A stretch of DNA of 64,000 bases. Origin: an uncultured Rhodospirillaceae bacterium (GTDB lineage Bacteria; Pseudomonadota; Alphaproteobacteria; Rhodospirillales; Magnetospirillaceae). Below, one piece after another: positions 24,427-35,969 of this stretch. A model generated the notes under the pieces. It had not been told where the DNA came from. It made no database searches and was given only the letters and a program-made list of their open reading frames with translations. The translations under genes and the position numbers were made by a program. The first letter of the stretch is position 1. The number at the start of each line of letters is the position of its first letter. The stretch is from the NCBI GenBank assembly GCA_937887565.1, contig CALABS010000059.1, positions 62,001-126,000 on the forward strand, in the 5' to 3' direction.

Positions 24427-25584
24427 ATGGAGGGAGGCGGTCAAGGTGTTGGGCGCCTGGCGGAACCGTGCGGCTTGCCCGCGGGCATGCTGGCGAGCTT
24501 CCTTGATGCCATTCCCGCCTCGGTGGCCATCCTCGACCGCGGCGGCGACATCGTCGCGGTGAACGGTGCCTGGCGCCGCTTCGCCGTCGACAACGGCGGT
24601 AACGGCGACTGCTGGATGGGCCGCAACTACCTGGCCGTTTCCGATCTCGCCGCCGACGACGACGCGACTATCGTCTCGGGCGGGGTGCGGGCGGTTCTGT
24701 CCGGGGCGTTGTCGTCGTTCGATCACGACTATCCCTGCCATTCGCAGACCCTGAAGCGGTGGTTCCGGTGCCTGGTGACGCCCCTGGCCGACTGCAACCC
24801 GGACCTGGTCGCCGGCGCGGCGGTGATGCATCTGGACATCACCGCCCAGAAGCTGGCCGAGCAGCGCGCCAACGACGCCAACCGCGCCAAGACCGATTTC
24901 CTGGCCAACATGTCCCACGAACTGCGCACGCCGCTGAACTCGGTGATCGGCTTCTCCGAGATGCTGATGATGCAGATGTGGGGGCCGGTCCAAGACAAGT
25001 ATGTCGGCTATGCCCACGATATCCATGCCGCCGGCCGGCACCTGCTCTCCCTGATCAACGAAATCCTCGATCTGTCCAAGGTCGAGGCCGGGCGCTATGA
25101 ATTGCGCGAGGAGACGGCCAACCTGCCGGAACTGGTCCGCGGCTGCCTGCCCTTGGTGGAGAACCGGGCAAGGCAGATGGGCGTGAGGCTGACCGACGAC
25201 ATTTCCGGCCAGGCCCTGGCCTTGTGCGTGGACGCCCGTTTGGTCCGCCAGATCGTCCTGAACCTGCTGACCAACGCCATCAAGTTCACCCCCGGCGGCG
25301 GGTCGGTCACCGTATCGGTGGTCGAGGACGATCGGAAAGGCGCCCATGTGATCGTCGCGGATACCGGCATCGGCATCGCCGCCGCCGACATCCCCCGCGT
25401 CCTCGAGCCGTTCGGCCAGGTCGATTCCGAACTCGCGCGGCGCTATCACGGCGAAAGCACCGGCCTGGGGCTGCCGCTTTGCAAGCGGTTCGCCGAACTG
25501 CACGACGGCCGGCTGTCCATCGACAGCGAGCCGGGGCGCGGAACCACGGTCTCGGTGTGGTTCCCCCCCAGCCGACGGCGCTGA
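24427..25584 (+). CDS. PAS-domain sensor histidine kinase
   Basis: A 385-residue soluble histidine kinase. I chose ATG 24427 because a GGAGGGGGG ribosome site lies about 8 bp upstream; the frame is open much further 5' but only through epmA. The N-terminal ~140 residues are a PAS-like sensor (SFLDAIPASVAILDRGGDIVAV). The H-box is NMSHELRTPLNSVIGFSEM, the N-box LNLLTNAIKFTPGG, and the G boxes are VADTGIGI and GLGLPLC, all intact. There is no membrane segment and no adjacent response regulator, so the partner is unknown. Confidence 0.93.
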   Translation: MEGGGQGVGRLAEPCGLPAGMLASFLDAIPASVAILDRGGDIVAVNGAWRRFAVDNGGNGDCWMGRNYLAVSDLAADDDATIVSGGVRAVLSGALSSFDHDYPCHSQTLKRWFRCLVTPLADCNPDLVAGAAVMHLDITAQKLAEQRANDANRAKTDFLANMSHELRTPLNSVIGFSEMLMMQMWGPVQDKYVGYAHDIHAAGRHLLSLINEILDLSKVEAGRYELREETANLPELVRGCLPLVENRARQMGVRLTDDISGQALALCVDARLVRQIVLNLLTNAIKFTPGGGSVTVSVVEDDRKGAHVIVADTGIGIAAADIPRVLEPFGQVDSELARRYHGESTGLGLPLCKRFAELHDGRLSIDSEPGRGTTVSVWFPPSRRR

Positions 25585-25638
25585 CCCCTTGCCTGCCCCG
25601 TCCGAGGCACCATGTGATCGGAAAAGGGGGACGCCCAC

Positions 25639-26949
25639 ATGGAGACCAGACCGCTTCCCGCGCTGTCGGCCCCGGCGCGCACGGCTCTAAGGCTGTGGCT
25701 GCTGCTGGCGACGGGGTCGCTGGCGGTGGCGGGGCTGCTGGCCCTGCTGCTGGCGCTGTCCCGCACCCCCGGCGTGTCGGCGCTGCTTCCCTGGGGACCG
25801 GACTTCTTCCACAGGGGGCTGGTCACCCATGTGGTGTTCTCCTTCCAGGTCTGGTTCCTGGCCATGCTCGGCGCGCTGGCCGTGGCGACGACCGACACCG
25901 GATGGCGGGCGTTGCCGGTCGCCGCCGGCATCGGGGCGGCGGCGCTGCTGGTGCCCACCGTGGCCGGCTGGGGCGAGGCGTCGCTGAACAACTACGTGCC
26001 GGTGCTCGATCACCCCCTGTTCCATGCCGGCCTGGCCGTGGTCGCGGGCGCGGTGGCGGTGGCCGGGTTGGCGGCCATCCGATCCGGCGATGCCGGCACC
26101 GGCGCGGCGGCGGCGAGCTTGTGGGCGGCGCTGGCCTGTTTCGGGCTGGCGGCGGCGCTTTTGCCGGCCGGCACCGACCGGCCGCTGTTCAACGAGCGCC
26201 TGTTCTGGGGCGGCGGCCACGTGCTTCAGTTCACCAACACCCTGCTGCTGCTGATCGGCTGGCACATGCTGGCGCGATCCGCCTTCGGCCGGCCGCCGCT
26301 GCCGCCGCTCCTGACGCGGGCGGTCTACGCCTCGGTGGCGGTGTTCGCGGTGGCCGCCCCCCTGCTCTACCGCCTGGACGTCCTGGGGCTGCCGCACCGG
26401 CAGGCCTTCACCCACCTGCTGTGGTACGGCCTGCCGCTGCCGCCGCTGGTCATGGGGGCCGGCGCCGCCTGGTTGCTGCTGACCGGGCGGCCCGACTGGT
26501 CGCGGCCGGCGCCGCTGGCCCTGGCGCTGTCCTTGGCGGTGTTCGGCCTGGGCGGCGGCGCCGGCTTCTTCCTGGGGGTGGCCGACACCCGCACGCCGTC
26601 CCACTACCACGCCGTCATCGGCGGGGTGAACCTGGCCTTGATGGGGGTCATCCATGTCCATCTGCTGCCGGCGCTGGGACGGGGCGCCCCGGGCGGACGG
26701 CTGGCGCGGGCGCAGTTCCTGCTCTACGGCGGCGGCCAGTTGCTGCACGCGGCCGGCTTCTACCTGGCCGGAATGGCCGGCGTGGCCCGCAAGACCGCCG
26801 GCGCCGAGCAGGGACTGGACAGCGTCGTCAAGCTGGCCTCCATGGCGGTGGTCGGACTGGGGGGCGCCATCGCGGTGGTGGGCGGGGTGCTGTTCGTGGT
26901 CCAGGTGTTGGCGCGGCTGCTGCGGCGGCGGGAGGGCATCCATGCGTGA
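25639..26949 (+). CDS. Divergent heme-copper oxidase/NO reductase-like subunit I
   Basis: A 436-residue protein with about twelve membrane helices. It resembles heme-copper oxidase subunit I: His64 in helix 2 and the HxH pair His322/His324 (SHYHAVIGG) fit the heme ligands, and His194 in FWGGGHVLQF fits the helix-6 metal ligand. Two features are unusual. The position four after His194 is Phe198 rather than the cross-linked Tyr of A-type oxidases. The adjacent His-His pair of helix 7 reads His253-Arg254 (GLPHRQAFTH). It overlaps the next gene, a CuA subunit II, by 8 nt. It could be an oxidase, an NO reductase variant or an electron-transfer relative; family membership is fairly sure, activity is not. 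Confidence 0.75.
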   Translation: METRPLPALSAPARTALRLWLLLATGSLAVAGLLALLLALSRTPGVSALLPWGPDFFHRGLVTHVVFSFQVWFLAMLGALAVATTDTGWRALPVAAGIGAAALLVPTVAGWGEASLNNYVPVLDHPLFHAGLAVVAGAVAVAGLAAIRSGDAGTGAAAASLWAALACFGLAAALLPAGTDRPLFNERLFWGGGHVLQFTNTLLLLIGWHMLARSAFGRPPLPPLLTRAVYASVAVFAVAAPLLYRLDVLGLPHRQAFTHLLWYGLPLPPLVMGAGAAWLLLTGRPDWSRPAPLALALSLAVFGLGGGAGFFLGVADTRTPSHYHAVIGGVNLALMGVIHVHLLPALGRGAPGGRLARAQFLLYGGGQLLHAAGFYLAGMAGVARKTAGAEQGLDSVVKLASMAVVGLGGAIAVVGGVLFVVQVLARLLRRREGIHA

Positions 26950-27436
26950 CCGCCTGGCCGCCGCCCTGATGATCGCCGCCACCCTGGCCCTGCTGGCGGC
27001 GTTGCCCGGCTGGCGGATGACCGACGCCCCACCGCCCGACGCCTTCGCCGAGGCGCCCGACGACTTCCTGGCCCGGGCCGAGGCCTTCGCCGCCCGCCAT
27101 GCCACCGGCGACGAGGCTGGCGGGATGCCGGTGGTGGCGCCGCCGCCCGGCGACGTGCCGGTGGTCGCCCGCCGCTTCCAGTTCTGGCCGGCGCTGGTGT
27201 TGCGGACCGGGACGGCCTATCGCCTGCACGTGGCCAGCGTCGACAGCGTGCACACGCTCGCCATCGACGGCCACGAATACCTGCTGGTTCCGGGCCAGAC
27301 CCGGGTCATCGAGCTGACGCCCCGGGTGGCCGGCCCCCTTCCCCTTCAATGCGGCGAATATTGCGGCCTGGGCCACAACGGCATGCGCGGCGCCGTCACG
27401 GCGCGGGACGGCGGGGCACCACCAGCGGCGAGGTGA
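26942..27436 (+). CDS. CuA-containing subunit II-like protein
   Basis: A 164-residue protein with one N-terminal membrane anchor (LAAALMIAATLALLAALPGW) and a periplasmic cupredoxin domain. The binuclear CuA site is complete: the first His in DSVHTLAID and the loop CGEYCGLGHNGM supplying two Cys, Glu, His and Met. It is much shorter than usual subunit II, with one rather than two helices. It starts inside the end of the subunit I-like gene (ATGCGTGA overlap), so the two are translationally coupled and surely act together. Confidence 0.85.
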   Translation: MRDRLAAALMIAATLALLAALPGWRMTDAPPPDAFAEAPDDFLARAEAFAARHATGDEAGGMPVVAPPPGDVPVVARRFQFWPALVLRTGTAYRLHVASVDSVHTLAIDGHEYLLVPGQTRVIELTPRVAGPLPLQCGEYCGLGHNGMRGAVTARDGGAPPAAR

Positions 27437-27848
27437 AGCTTTGGACCGGCTGGCCGTCCACGTCGAGGGTGGTCACCCGGATGCGGCAGATGCCGAAGCC
27501 GGGCCGCGACTTCATGGGACGGGTTTCCAGGATCTCGGTGCGGATGGTCAGCACGTCGCCGGGACGGACGGGACGGTGCCATCTCAGGTCCTCGACGCCG
27601 CCGCCGATGATGCCGCCCACCGGCTGGAACTCGCCGGTGACCAGCAGGCGCATGGTCATGGCCGCCGTGTGCCAGCCGCTGGCCGCCAGCCCCTCGAAGA
27701 AGGTGCCCATGGCGGCATCGGCATCCATGTGGAACACTTGGGGGTCCCACTGGGCGGCGAAATCGCAGATATCCTCGGCGGTGACCAGATGATGGTCGGC
27801 GCCGAAGACGGCGCCGACCGGAATGTCCTCGAGATAGAGCGTGTCCAT
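27396..27848 (-). CDS. MaoC-like acyl dehydratase/hydratase
   Basis: A 150-residue hot-dog-fold protein of the MaoC family, which hydrates enoyl-CoA-type substrates. The active-site Asp/His region is FAAQWDPQVFHMDADAA, and ASGWHTAAMTMRL and GVEDLRWHRPVRPGD are typical. The 3' end overlaps the converging subunit II gene by 41 nt. It lies 31 bp after aconitase on the same strand, so the two are probably co-transcribed; a metabolic link is not obvious. Confidence 0.88.
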   Translation of the reverse strand: MDTLYLEDIPVGAVFGADHHLVTAEDICDFAAQWDPQVFHMDADAAMGTFFEGLAASGWHTAAMTMRLLVTGEFQPVGGIIGGGVEDLRWHRPVRPGDVLTIRTEILETRPMKSRPGFGICRIRVTTLDVDGQPVQSFTSPLVVPRRPAP

Positions 27849-27879
27849 CGCCCCAGTGAAGCCGCCACGCCCGGCACCG

Positions 27880-30510
<2,631 letters not shown>

Positions 30511-30656
30511 GGGAGCCTCCCTCGCGCATGTGGTGCCGACCCTTCGGGAAACGCCGATGGGGACGGATAGGTTTCCCGGAGCTCGCGGTTGTCATTGGAT
30601 ATCTGGCACCCTTTCGCGCTAGCTTCAATACAGGATCGGCGACGGGGAAATCGGCC

Positions 30657-32633
30657 ATGAGGAAGATTCTGGCGGCATTGGGCGTGGTGGTGGTGCTGGT
30701 GGTGGCGGCCGTGGTGGCGCTGCCGGCGCTGGTTCCCGCCGAGCGCATCCAGGCCGAGGTGGCCGAGCGGGTGAAGGCCGCCACCGGCCGCGACCTGACC
30801 ATCGATGGCAAGCTGTCGGTCTCGGTGCTGCCGTCCTTGTCGGTGCAGGTCGCCAATGTGGCGCTGTCCAACCCGCCCGGGTTCTCGACCAAGGAGATGG
30901 CCCGCCTGGGCGCCCTCGACATCCGCCTCAAGCTGCTGCCGCTGTTGTCGGGGTCGGTCGAGGTGGACAGCTTCGTGCTGGTGGATCCCGTGGTCACCCT
31001 GGAGGTGGACCGCAAGGGCCGCGCCAACTGGGTGTTCGGGGACCCGCGGGCGACGACCGCCGCCGCCCGCCCCTCCCCCGCTGCCGGCAAGCCGGCGAAG
31101 GGTGCCGACGACGCGCCCGCCGGCCCCGCCGACATCCGCCTGGGCGAGGTCGCCATCCGCCAGGGGCGGCTGGTCTATGTCGATGCGGCTGCCGGCACCC
31201 GCGAGGAGGTCTCCGGAATCGATCTGGAAGTGTCACTGCCCAGCCTCGCCGAACCGATGACCGCCAAGGGCGGGCTGAGCTGGCGGGGCGAGCCCGTCAC
31301 CCTGGTGGTCGAGGTGGCCCGCCCCAAGGCGCTGCTGGAGGGCGCGACCTCGGCCGCCGGCATCGCGCTGTCGGCGAAGCCGCTGAGCCTGACCTTCAAG
31401 GGCGAGGCCGGCAAGGCGGGAGCCGGCGGCGACCTGGAGCTGTCCGTCCCCTCCGTGCGCGATCTGGTCCAGTGGGCGTCGGGCAAGCCGTTGGCGCTGG
31501 CCGGCGGCGGGATGGGACCGTTCAGCGTCAAGGGCCGGCTGACGGCCCAGGGCGCCACGGCGTCCTTGGCCCAGGCGACGATCATGCTCGACGCCATCGC
31601 GGCGACCGGCGATTTCAGCGTCGATGCCGGCGGCGCCCGCCCCGCCCTCAAGGGCCGGCTGGCGGTGGAGACCCTGGACCTCGACCCCTACCTGCCCCCC
31701 GAGGGCAAGGCCACCACCGCGCCCGCCCCCACCGGGGGCGCCGGCGGCGGCCCGGCTCCGGCGGGCAAGGCCGACTGGAGCGACACCCCCATCGACGCCT
31801 CGGGCCTGAAAGCGGCCGACGTGGATTTCGCGCTCTCCGTGGGCACCATCAAGGTAAGGGCGCTGGAGATCGGCCGCAGTGCCCTGCGCCTCGTCCTCAC
31901 CAACGGCCGCATGACCGCCGACCTGACCGAACTGGCTCTCTATGGCGGCGCCGGCAAGGGACGGCTGGTGGTGGACGGTTCCCAGCCCGGCATCGGCCTG
32001 GACGCCAGCTTCGACCTCAAGAGCCTGCGGGCGGCGCCCTTCCTGGCCGCCGCCGCCGGCTTCGACCGCGTCGAGGGCACCGGTGCCGGCGCCCTCAAGG
32101 TCTCGGGTCGCGGCCGCACCGAGCGCCAGCTGGTCTCCTCCCTGGCCGGCAGCGGCTCGGTCGACTTCCGCGACGGCGCCATCAGGGGCATCAACCTGGC
32201 CGCCATGGTGCGCAACGTCACCAGCGCCTTCACCGACACCTCGGGCGCCCAGAAGACCGACTTCACGGAACTGGGCGGCACCTGGACCATGGCCAATGGC
32301 GTCGTCACCAACCGCGACCTCGCTCTCAAGTCGCCGCTGCTGCGCGTCGAGGGCGCCGGCACGGTCGACCTGCCGCGCCGCGCGCTCCGGTACCGGATCG
32401 ACCCGAAGGCGGTCGCCACCCTGGAAGGCCAGGGCGGCGCCGCCGATCTGGGCGGCATCCAGGTGCCGGTGATCATCGAAGGACCGTGGGACGGCCTGAC
32501 CTACCGTCCCGACCTGGAGGCGGTGATCAAGGGCCAGGCCACCAAGGCGCTGGAACGCGCGCTCGGAGGCAAGGGCGGTGACGGCTCCAAGCCGATCATC
32601 CCCATTCCCCTGCCCGGGCTGTTCGGGCGTTAG
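30657..32633 (+). CDS. AsmA-family protein
   Basis: A 658-residue protein with one N-terminal membrane anchor (ILAALGVVVVLVVAAVVALPALV) and a large periplasmic region. The N-terminal domain shows the AsmA pattern (GRDLTIDGKLSVSVLPSLSVQVANVALSNPPGF) and the C-terminal AsmA_2 part contains GSGSVDFRDGAIRGINLAAMV. Low-complexity Pro/Ala linkers lie around residues 140-160 and 350-375. Family members are thought to bridge the periplasm and move phospholipid or affect outer-membrane assembly. I started at ATG 30657; the longer upstream frame lacks coding character. It converges on the BASS transporter with overlapping stops. Confidence 0.9.
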   Translation: MRKILAALGVVVVLVVAAVVALPALVPAERIQAEVAERVKAATGRDLTIDGKLSVSVLPSLSVQVANVALSNPPGFSTKEMARLGALDIRLKLLPLLSGSVEVDSFVLVDPVVTLEVDRKGRANWVFGDPRATTAAARPSPAAGKPAKGADDAPAGPADIRLGEVAIRQGRLVYVDAAAGTREEVSGIDLEVSLPSLAEPMTAKGGLSWRGEPVTLVVEVARPKALLEGATSAAGIALSAKPLSLTFKGEAGKAGAGGDLELSVPSVRDLVQWASGKPLALAGGGMGPFSVKGRLTAQGATASLAQATIMLDAIAATGDFSVDAGGARPALKGRLAVETLDLDPYLPPEGKATTAPAPTGGAGGGPAPAGKADWSDTPIDASGLKAADVDFALSVGTIKVRALEIGRSALRLVLTNGRMTADLTELALYGGAGKGRLVVDGSQPGIGLDASFDLKSLRAAPFLAAAAGFDRVEGTGAGALKVSGRGRTERQLVSSLAGSGSVDFRDGAIRGINLAAMVRNVTSAFTDTSGAQKTDFTELGGTWTMANGVVTNRDLALKSPLLRVEGAGTVDLPRRALRYRIDPKAVATLEGQGGAADLGGIQVPVIIEGPWDGLTYRPDLEAVIKGQATKALERALGGKGGDGSKPIIPIPLPGLFGR

Positions 32634-33490
32634 GCGATCCCGGCCGGGACCCGGCCACGCAGGCGGACGAAGAGGATGAAGGCAACGGCCGAGAGGTTCA
32701 TGACCAGGGCATAGACGATGCTGGGCACCATCATGGCGTGGCTGCCCAACAGCGTGGCGGCCACGAAGATGCCGAGCGCCCCGTTCTGCAGCCCGGTCTC
32801 CATCACCACCGCGACGCGCTCGCGGCGGTCCAGCCCGCCGCCGCGCGACAGGATGGCGGCTACGGCCATGGCGCCGGCATTGACCGCCAGCGCCGGCGGC
32901 AACACCTGGGCGGCGTTGTCCATCATCACCCGCCATTGGCTGGCGAAGGCGCCGACCACGATGAAGGCGAACAGCACGGTGGCGATGTGGCGGGCGGGCT
33001 TCTCCAGCCGCGCCGCCCACCGGGGCGCCTTGGCGTTGAGGATCATGCCCGCCAGCAGCGGCAGCGTCGCCACCGCGAACACCCCCAGGGTCATGCGCGC
33101 CACCGGCAGCTCGGCGGGGGCGAGGTCGAACCGAGCCAGGGCGAAGTTCACCACCAACGGCACCGTCAGGGTGCCGGCGACGCTGGTCACCGCCGTCAGC
33201 GATACAGCCAGGGCGGTGGCGCCGCCCGCCAGGTGGGTGAGCAGGTTCGAGGTGATGCCGCCCGGGCAGGCGGCCAGGATCATCAGCCCGACGGCGAATT
33301 CCGGGCCGGGCGCGAAACCGGCCACCACCGCGAAGGCCACGAGAGGAAGCAGCGCCATCTGGCAGGCGAGGCCCAGCAGCATGGCACGCGGCCGGGTGAG
33401 CACCAGCCTGAAGTCGCCGGGCGTCAGCGCCAATCCCATGGCGAACATGATGAACGCCAAGCCGGCCGGCAGGGCGACATCGGTGATCAC
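32630..33490 (-). CDS. Bile acid:sodium symporter (BASS/SBF)-family transporter
   Basis: A 286-residue membrane protein with nine to ten helices. The signature of the BASS fold is visible as GLMILAACPGGITSNLLTHLAGG, with the second half containing VVMETGLQNGALGI. BASS proteins carry organic anions with sodium. The GTG start at 33490 overlaps the stop of the menA-like gene (GTGA), so it is the last cistron of the nos-ubiE-menA run. Why an organic-anion carrier should end this operon is unclear; uptake of a quinone precursor is one guess. The minus-strand frame reads on upstream only as a shadow of menA. Confidence 0.88.
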   Translation of the reverse strand: MITDVALPAGLAFIMFAMGLALTPGDFRLVLTRPRAMLLGLACQMALLPLVAFAVVAGFAPGPEFAVGLMILAACPGGITSNLLTHLAGGATALAVSLTAVTSVAGTLTVPLVVNFALARFDLAPAELPVARMTLGVFAVATLPLLAGMILNAKAPRWAARLEKPARHIATVLFAFIVVGAFASQWRVMMDNAAQVLPPALAVNAGAMAVAAILSRGGGLDRRERVAVVMETGLQNGALGIFVAATLLGSHAMMVPSIVYALVMNLSAVAFILFVRLRGRVPAGIA

Positions 33491-34419
33491 AACTGCGCCC
33501 CCACGCCCACCAGCACCGCCAGCAACAGCTGGAACCGCGCCGTCTGGGCCAGGATGAGGTTGAAGGCGGGGCCGCGTTCCCGGGTCGCGAAGGCCAGGAT
33601 CAGGCGAACAGCCTCGGGCGCGGCGAGGAGCGCCAACCAGCCGCCGTCGGTCAGCACGATCGGGAACGGCGCCAGCATCATGGCGGCGTAGGCCGCCCGC
33701 GACCCGTCCACCCCCAGCCGGATCGCCAGGGTGCGGCGGCCGGCCAGGCGGTCGGCGGCCATGTCGCGGTAGTTGTTGGCCATCAGCACCGCCGCCGCCG
33801 GCAGGCCGATGGCGACCCCCAGCGAAATGGCCTCCGGCGCCGCCGTGCCGGCCTGAAGCCAGACCGTGCCCATCACCGCGCCGATGCCGAAGAAAGCGAC
33901 CACGAACACCTCGCCCAGCGCCGTATAGGCGATCGGCCTGGGGCCGCCCGAATAGGCCCAGCCCGCCGCCAGCGACGCGGTACCCAAGGCGATGATCGGC
34001 CATCCGCCGTGCCAGGCCAGGAACAGGCCGGCGAGGGCGGCGACGGCGAAGGCGACGGCCGCCGCCAGCCGCACCCGCTCGGCGCTGGCCCATCCCAGCG
34101 CGGTGACGCGGGGCGGCCCCTGCCGTAGCGGCTGGTCGCCTCCCCTCTGCGCGTCGGCGACGTCGTTCCACAGATTGGTGCCGGCCTGGATCGCCACCGC
34201 CCCCAGCAACGTCGCCAGAAGCACCCAGGCGTCGAACCGGCGGGCCTCGGCCCAGGCGACGGCGGTGGCCGCCACCACCGGTGCCACGGCGATGCTGAGG
34301 GTCTTGGGACGAATGGCGGCCAGCCACAGCCGCCATCCGGTGGGCGGCTGGTCGGCATGCGATGCGGGCGGCGCCTCGGTTGGGCCGGGCTTGGCGTCCC
34401 GCCCGCTGTCGATCCTCAT
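33487..34419 (-). CDS. menA: 1,4-dihydroxy-2-naphthoate polyprenyltransferase-like (UbiA superfamily)
   Basis: A 310-residue polytopic prenyltransferase. The two Asp-rich motifs that bind Mg-prenyl diphosphate are NLWNDVADAQRGGD and NNYRDMAADRLAGRRTLA. The N-terminal IRPKTLSIAVAPVVAATAVAW and the GTNLWND form are closer to MenA than to UbiA. MenA attaches the isoprenoid tail in menaquinone synthesis. It starts inside the stop of ubiE (ATGA overlap), and the UbiE/MenG methyltransferase does the next methylation in menaquinone synthesis, so the pair makes sense. MenA rather than another UbiA-type enzyme is likely but not proved. Confidence 0.8.
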   Translation of the reverse strand: MRIDSGRDAKPGPTEAPPASHADQPPTGWRLWLAAIRPKTLSIAVAPVVAATAVAWAEARRFDAWVLLATLLGAVAIQAGTNLWNDVADAQRGGDQPLRQGPPRVTALGWASAERVRLAAAVAFAVAALAGLFLAWHGGWPIIALGTASLAAGWAYSGGPRPIAYTALGEVFVVAFFGIGAVMGTVWLQAGTAAPEAISLGVAIGLPAAAVLMANNYRDMAADRLAGRRTLAIRLGVDGSRAAYAAMMLAPFPIVLTDGGWLALLAAPEAVRLILAFATRERGPAFNLILAQTARFQLLLAVLVGVGAQL

Positions 34420-35141
34420 TCCGGCTTTTCCCCCGCGTGCAGACAGGCGATGCCGAAGCTTAGATCGCGCCATCCCACCTTGGCAAACCCCTGCTGGCGC
34501 ATGGCGGCGGCGAGTCCTTGCTGATCGGGGAAGCGGCGGATGCTCTCGACGAGGTACCCGTAGGCCGCCGGCTCGCGGGCGATCCAGGCGCCGAGGCGGG
34601 GGATGACGGCGAAGGAATAGGCGTCGTAGAACGGCCGGATCAGCGCCCACGGGCGCGAGAATTCCAGGCACAGGAAGCGCCCGCCCGGCTTGAGCACCCG
34701 CAGGATCTCGGCCAGCGCGGCATCGAGCGAGGTGACGTTCCTCAGCCCGAAGGCGATGGTCACCACGTCCACCGAGGCGTCGGGGAACGGCATCGCCTCG
34801 GCGGCGCCCTCCATGAAGCGCACGTCCTCGGGACAGCGCTCGCGGCCCACCGCCATCATCTGCGGGCTGGGGTCGCACACCACCACGATGCGGTCGGGGG
34901 CCGCCATCAGCCGGGCCACGTCGCCGGTGCCGCCGGCCAGGTCGACCACGAACTCGCCCGCCCGGGCGCCGGCCGAGCGGGCCATGACGCGCTTCCACAG
35001 CCGGTGGATGCCGAACGACATCACGTCGTTCATCAGGTCGTAGCGCCGCGCCACCTTGGCGAAGACGTGGCGGATGCGGCGCTCGCGCTCCTCGGGCGAG
35101 ACGGAATCGAAGCCGAAGGTCTCCGACAGCTTCTCGGTCAC
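34416..35141 (-). CDS. ubiE: Demethylmenaquinone/ubiquinone C-methyltransferase
   Basis: A 241-residue SAM-dependent methyltransferase acting on the quinone ring in ubiquinone and menaquinone synthesis. The N-terminal KVARRYDLMNDVMSFGIHRLWK and motif I VVDLAGGTGDVA are diagnostic, and AFGLRNVTSLDAALAEILRVLKPGG is present. The start is GTG 35141, in a GTGA overlap with the stop of nosY, so translation is coupled to the nos operon. Alphaproteobacteria usually keep a ubiE elsewhere with other ubi genes, so this may be a second, menaquinone-dedicated copy. Confidence 0.92.
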   Translation of the reverse strand: MTEKLSETFGFDSVSPEERERRIRHVFAKVARRYDLMNDVMSFGIHRLWKRVMARSAGARAGEFVVDLAGGTGDVARLMAAPDRIVVVCDPSPQMMAVGRERCPEDVRFMEGAAEAMPFPDASVDVVTIAFGLRNVTSLDAALAEILRVLKPGGRFLCLEFSRPWALIRPFYDAYSFAVIPRLGAWIAREPAAYGYLVESIRRFPDQQGLAAAMRQQGFAKVGWRDLSFGIACLHAGEKPE

Positions 35142-35965
35142 GGCAGGTCACCCCGCCGGAACTGCCGGTAGCCCAGCGCCGCGCAGGCGGTGCCCAGCAC
35201 CACCGGCCAGGCCAGGGCCAGCACCAGATAGAGGTCGCGGCCCAGGGTGTCGAGGATCACATAGGCCGCCGGGCCCAGCACGATCATCTGGGGATCGAAC
35301 AGCAGGATGGCGGCGGTGCGGAACGACTGCAGCGGGTTGGCCACGGCGATGGCGACCACCGCCTCCAGCGGCAGCTGCTCGCGCACCATCACCCCCAGCA
35401 GGACGAGATCGAGGAACAGCAGCAGCACCAGCCAGATCAGGAAGGCGCCGGTCTGCGCCACGTCGGGCGAGCGGGCCAGCGTCGAGATCAGCATGCCCAG
35501 CCCCAGGAAGGCCCAGGCCAGCGACACCAGCAGCGCGGTGTAGACCAGGAACAGGTCCCACGGCACGCCGATGGCCGAATACTCGCCCCAGGCGGCGGCG
35601 GCGGCCATGGCCAGGAACACCGGCAGGAAGACGACGATGAACCGGCCGATCATCTTGCCCCAGTACCACGCCCCCAGCCCCACCGGCAGCGCCAGCATGT
35701 ACTCGAACACGCCGGCCTCGCGGTCGCCGGCCACCGAGCGGACGGTGGTGATCAGCACGAAGATGGGCAGGATGGCGACACACAGCTGGATATAGGTCAC
35801 CAGCAGCCGCGACAGCCCGGTGAAGCCGAGGATGCGCGATTCGGTCAGGCCGAACACGAACAGCAGCACGACGATGGAGCCGAACACCAGCGAGTAGAAC
35901 AGGAACCAGCGGGCGCGCAGGGACTCGGCGATGTCGAGGCGGGCGGATTGAATCAGGGCGCGCAT
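35138..35965 (-). CDS. nosY: NosY, ABC-type membrane subunit for NosZ copper-site maturation
   Basis: A 275-residue membrane protein with six helices, the permease partner of NosF. The N-terminal ARLDIAESLRARWFLFYSLVF and the loop TTVRSVAGDREAGVFEYMLALP are typical. NosDFY supplies sulphur and copper handling for the CuZ centre of nitrous oxide reductase. It follows nosL by 4 bp and overlaps ubiE by 4 nt. Confidence 0.93.
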   Translation of the reverse strand: MRALIQSARLDIAESLRARWFLFYSLVFGSIVVLLFVFGLTESRILGFTGLSRLLVTYIQLCVAILPIFVLITTVRSVAGDREAGVFEYMLALPVGLGAWYWGKMIGRFIVVFLPVFLAMAAAAAWGEYSAIGVPWDLFLVYTALLVSLAWAFLGLGMLISTLARSPDVAQTGAFLIWLVLLLFLDLVLLGVMVREQLPLEAVVAIAVANPLQSFRTAAILLFDPQMIVLGPAAYVILDTLGRDLYLVLALAWPVVLGTACAALGYRQFRRGDLP

Positions 35966-35969
35966 GGCT

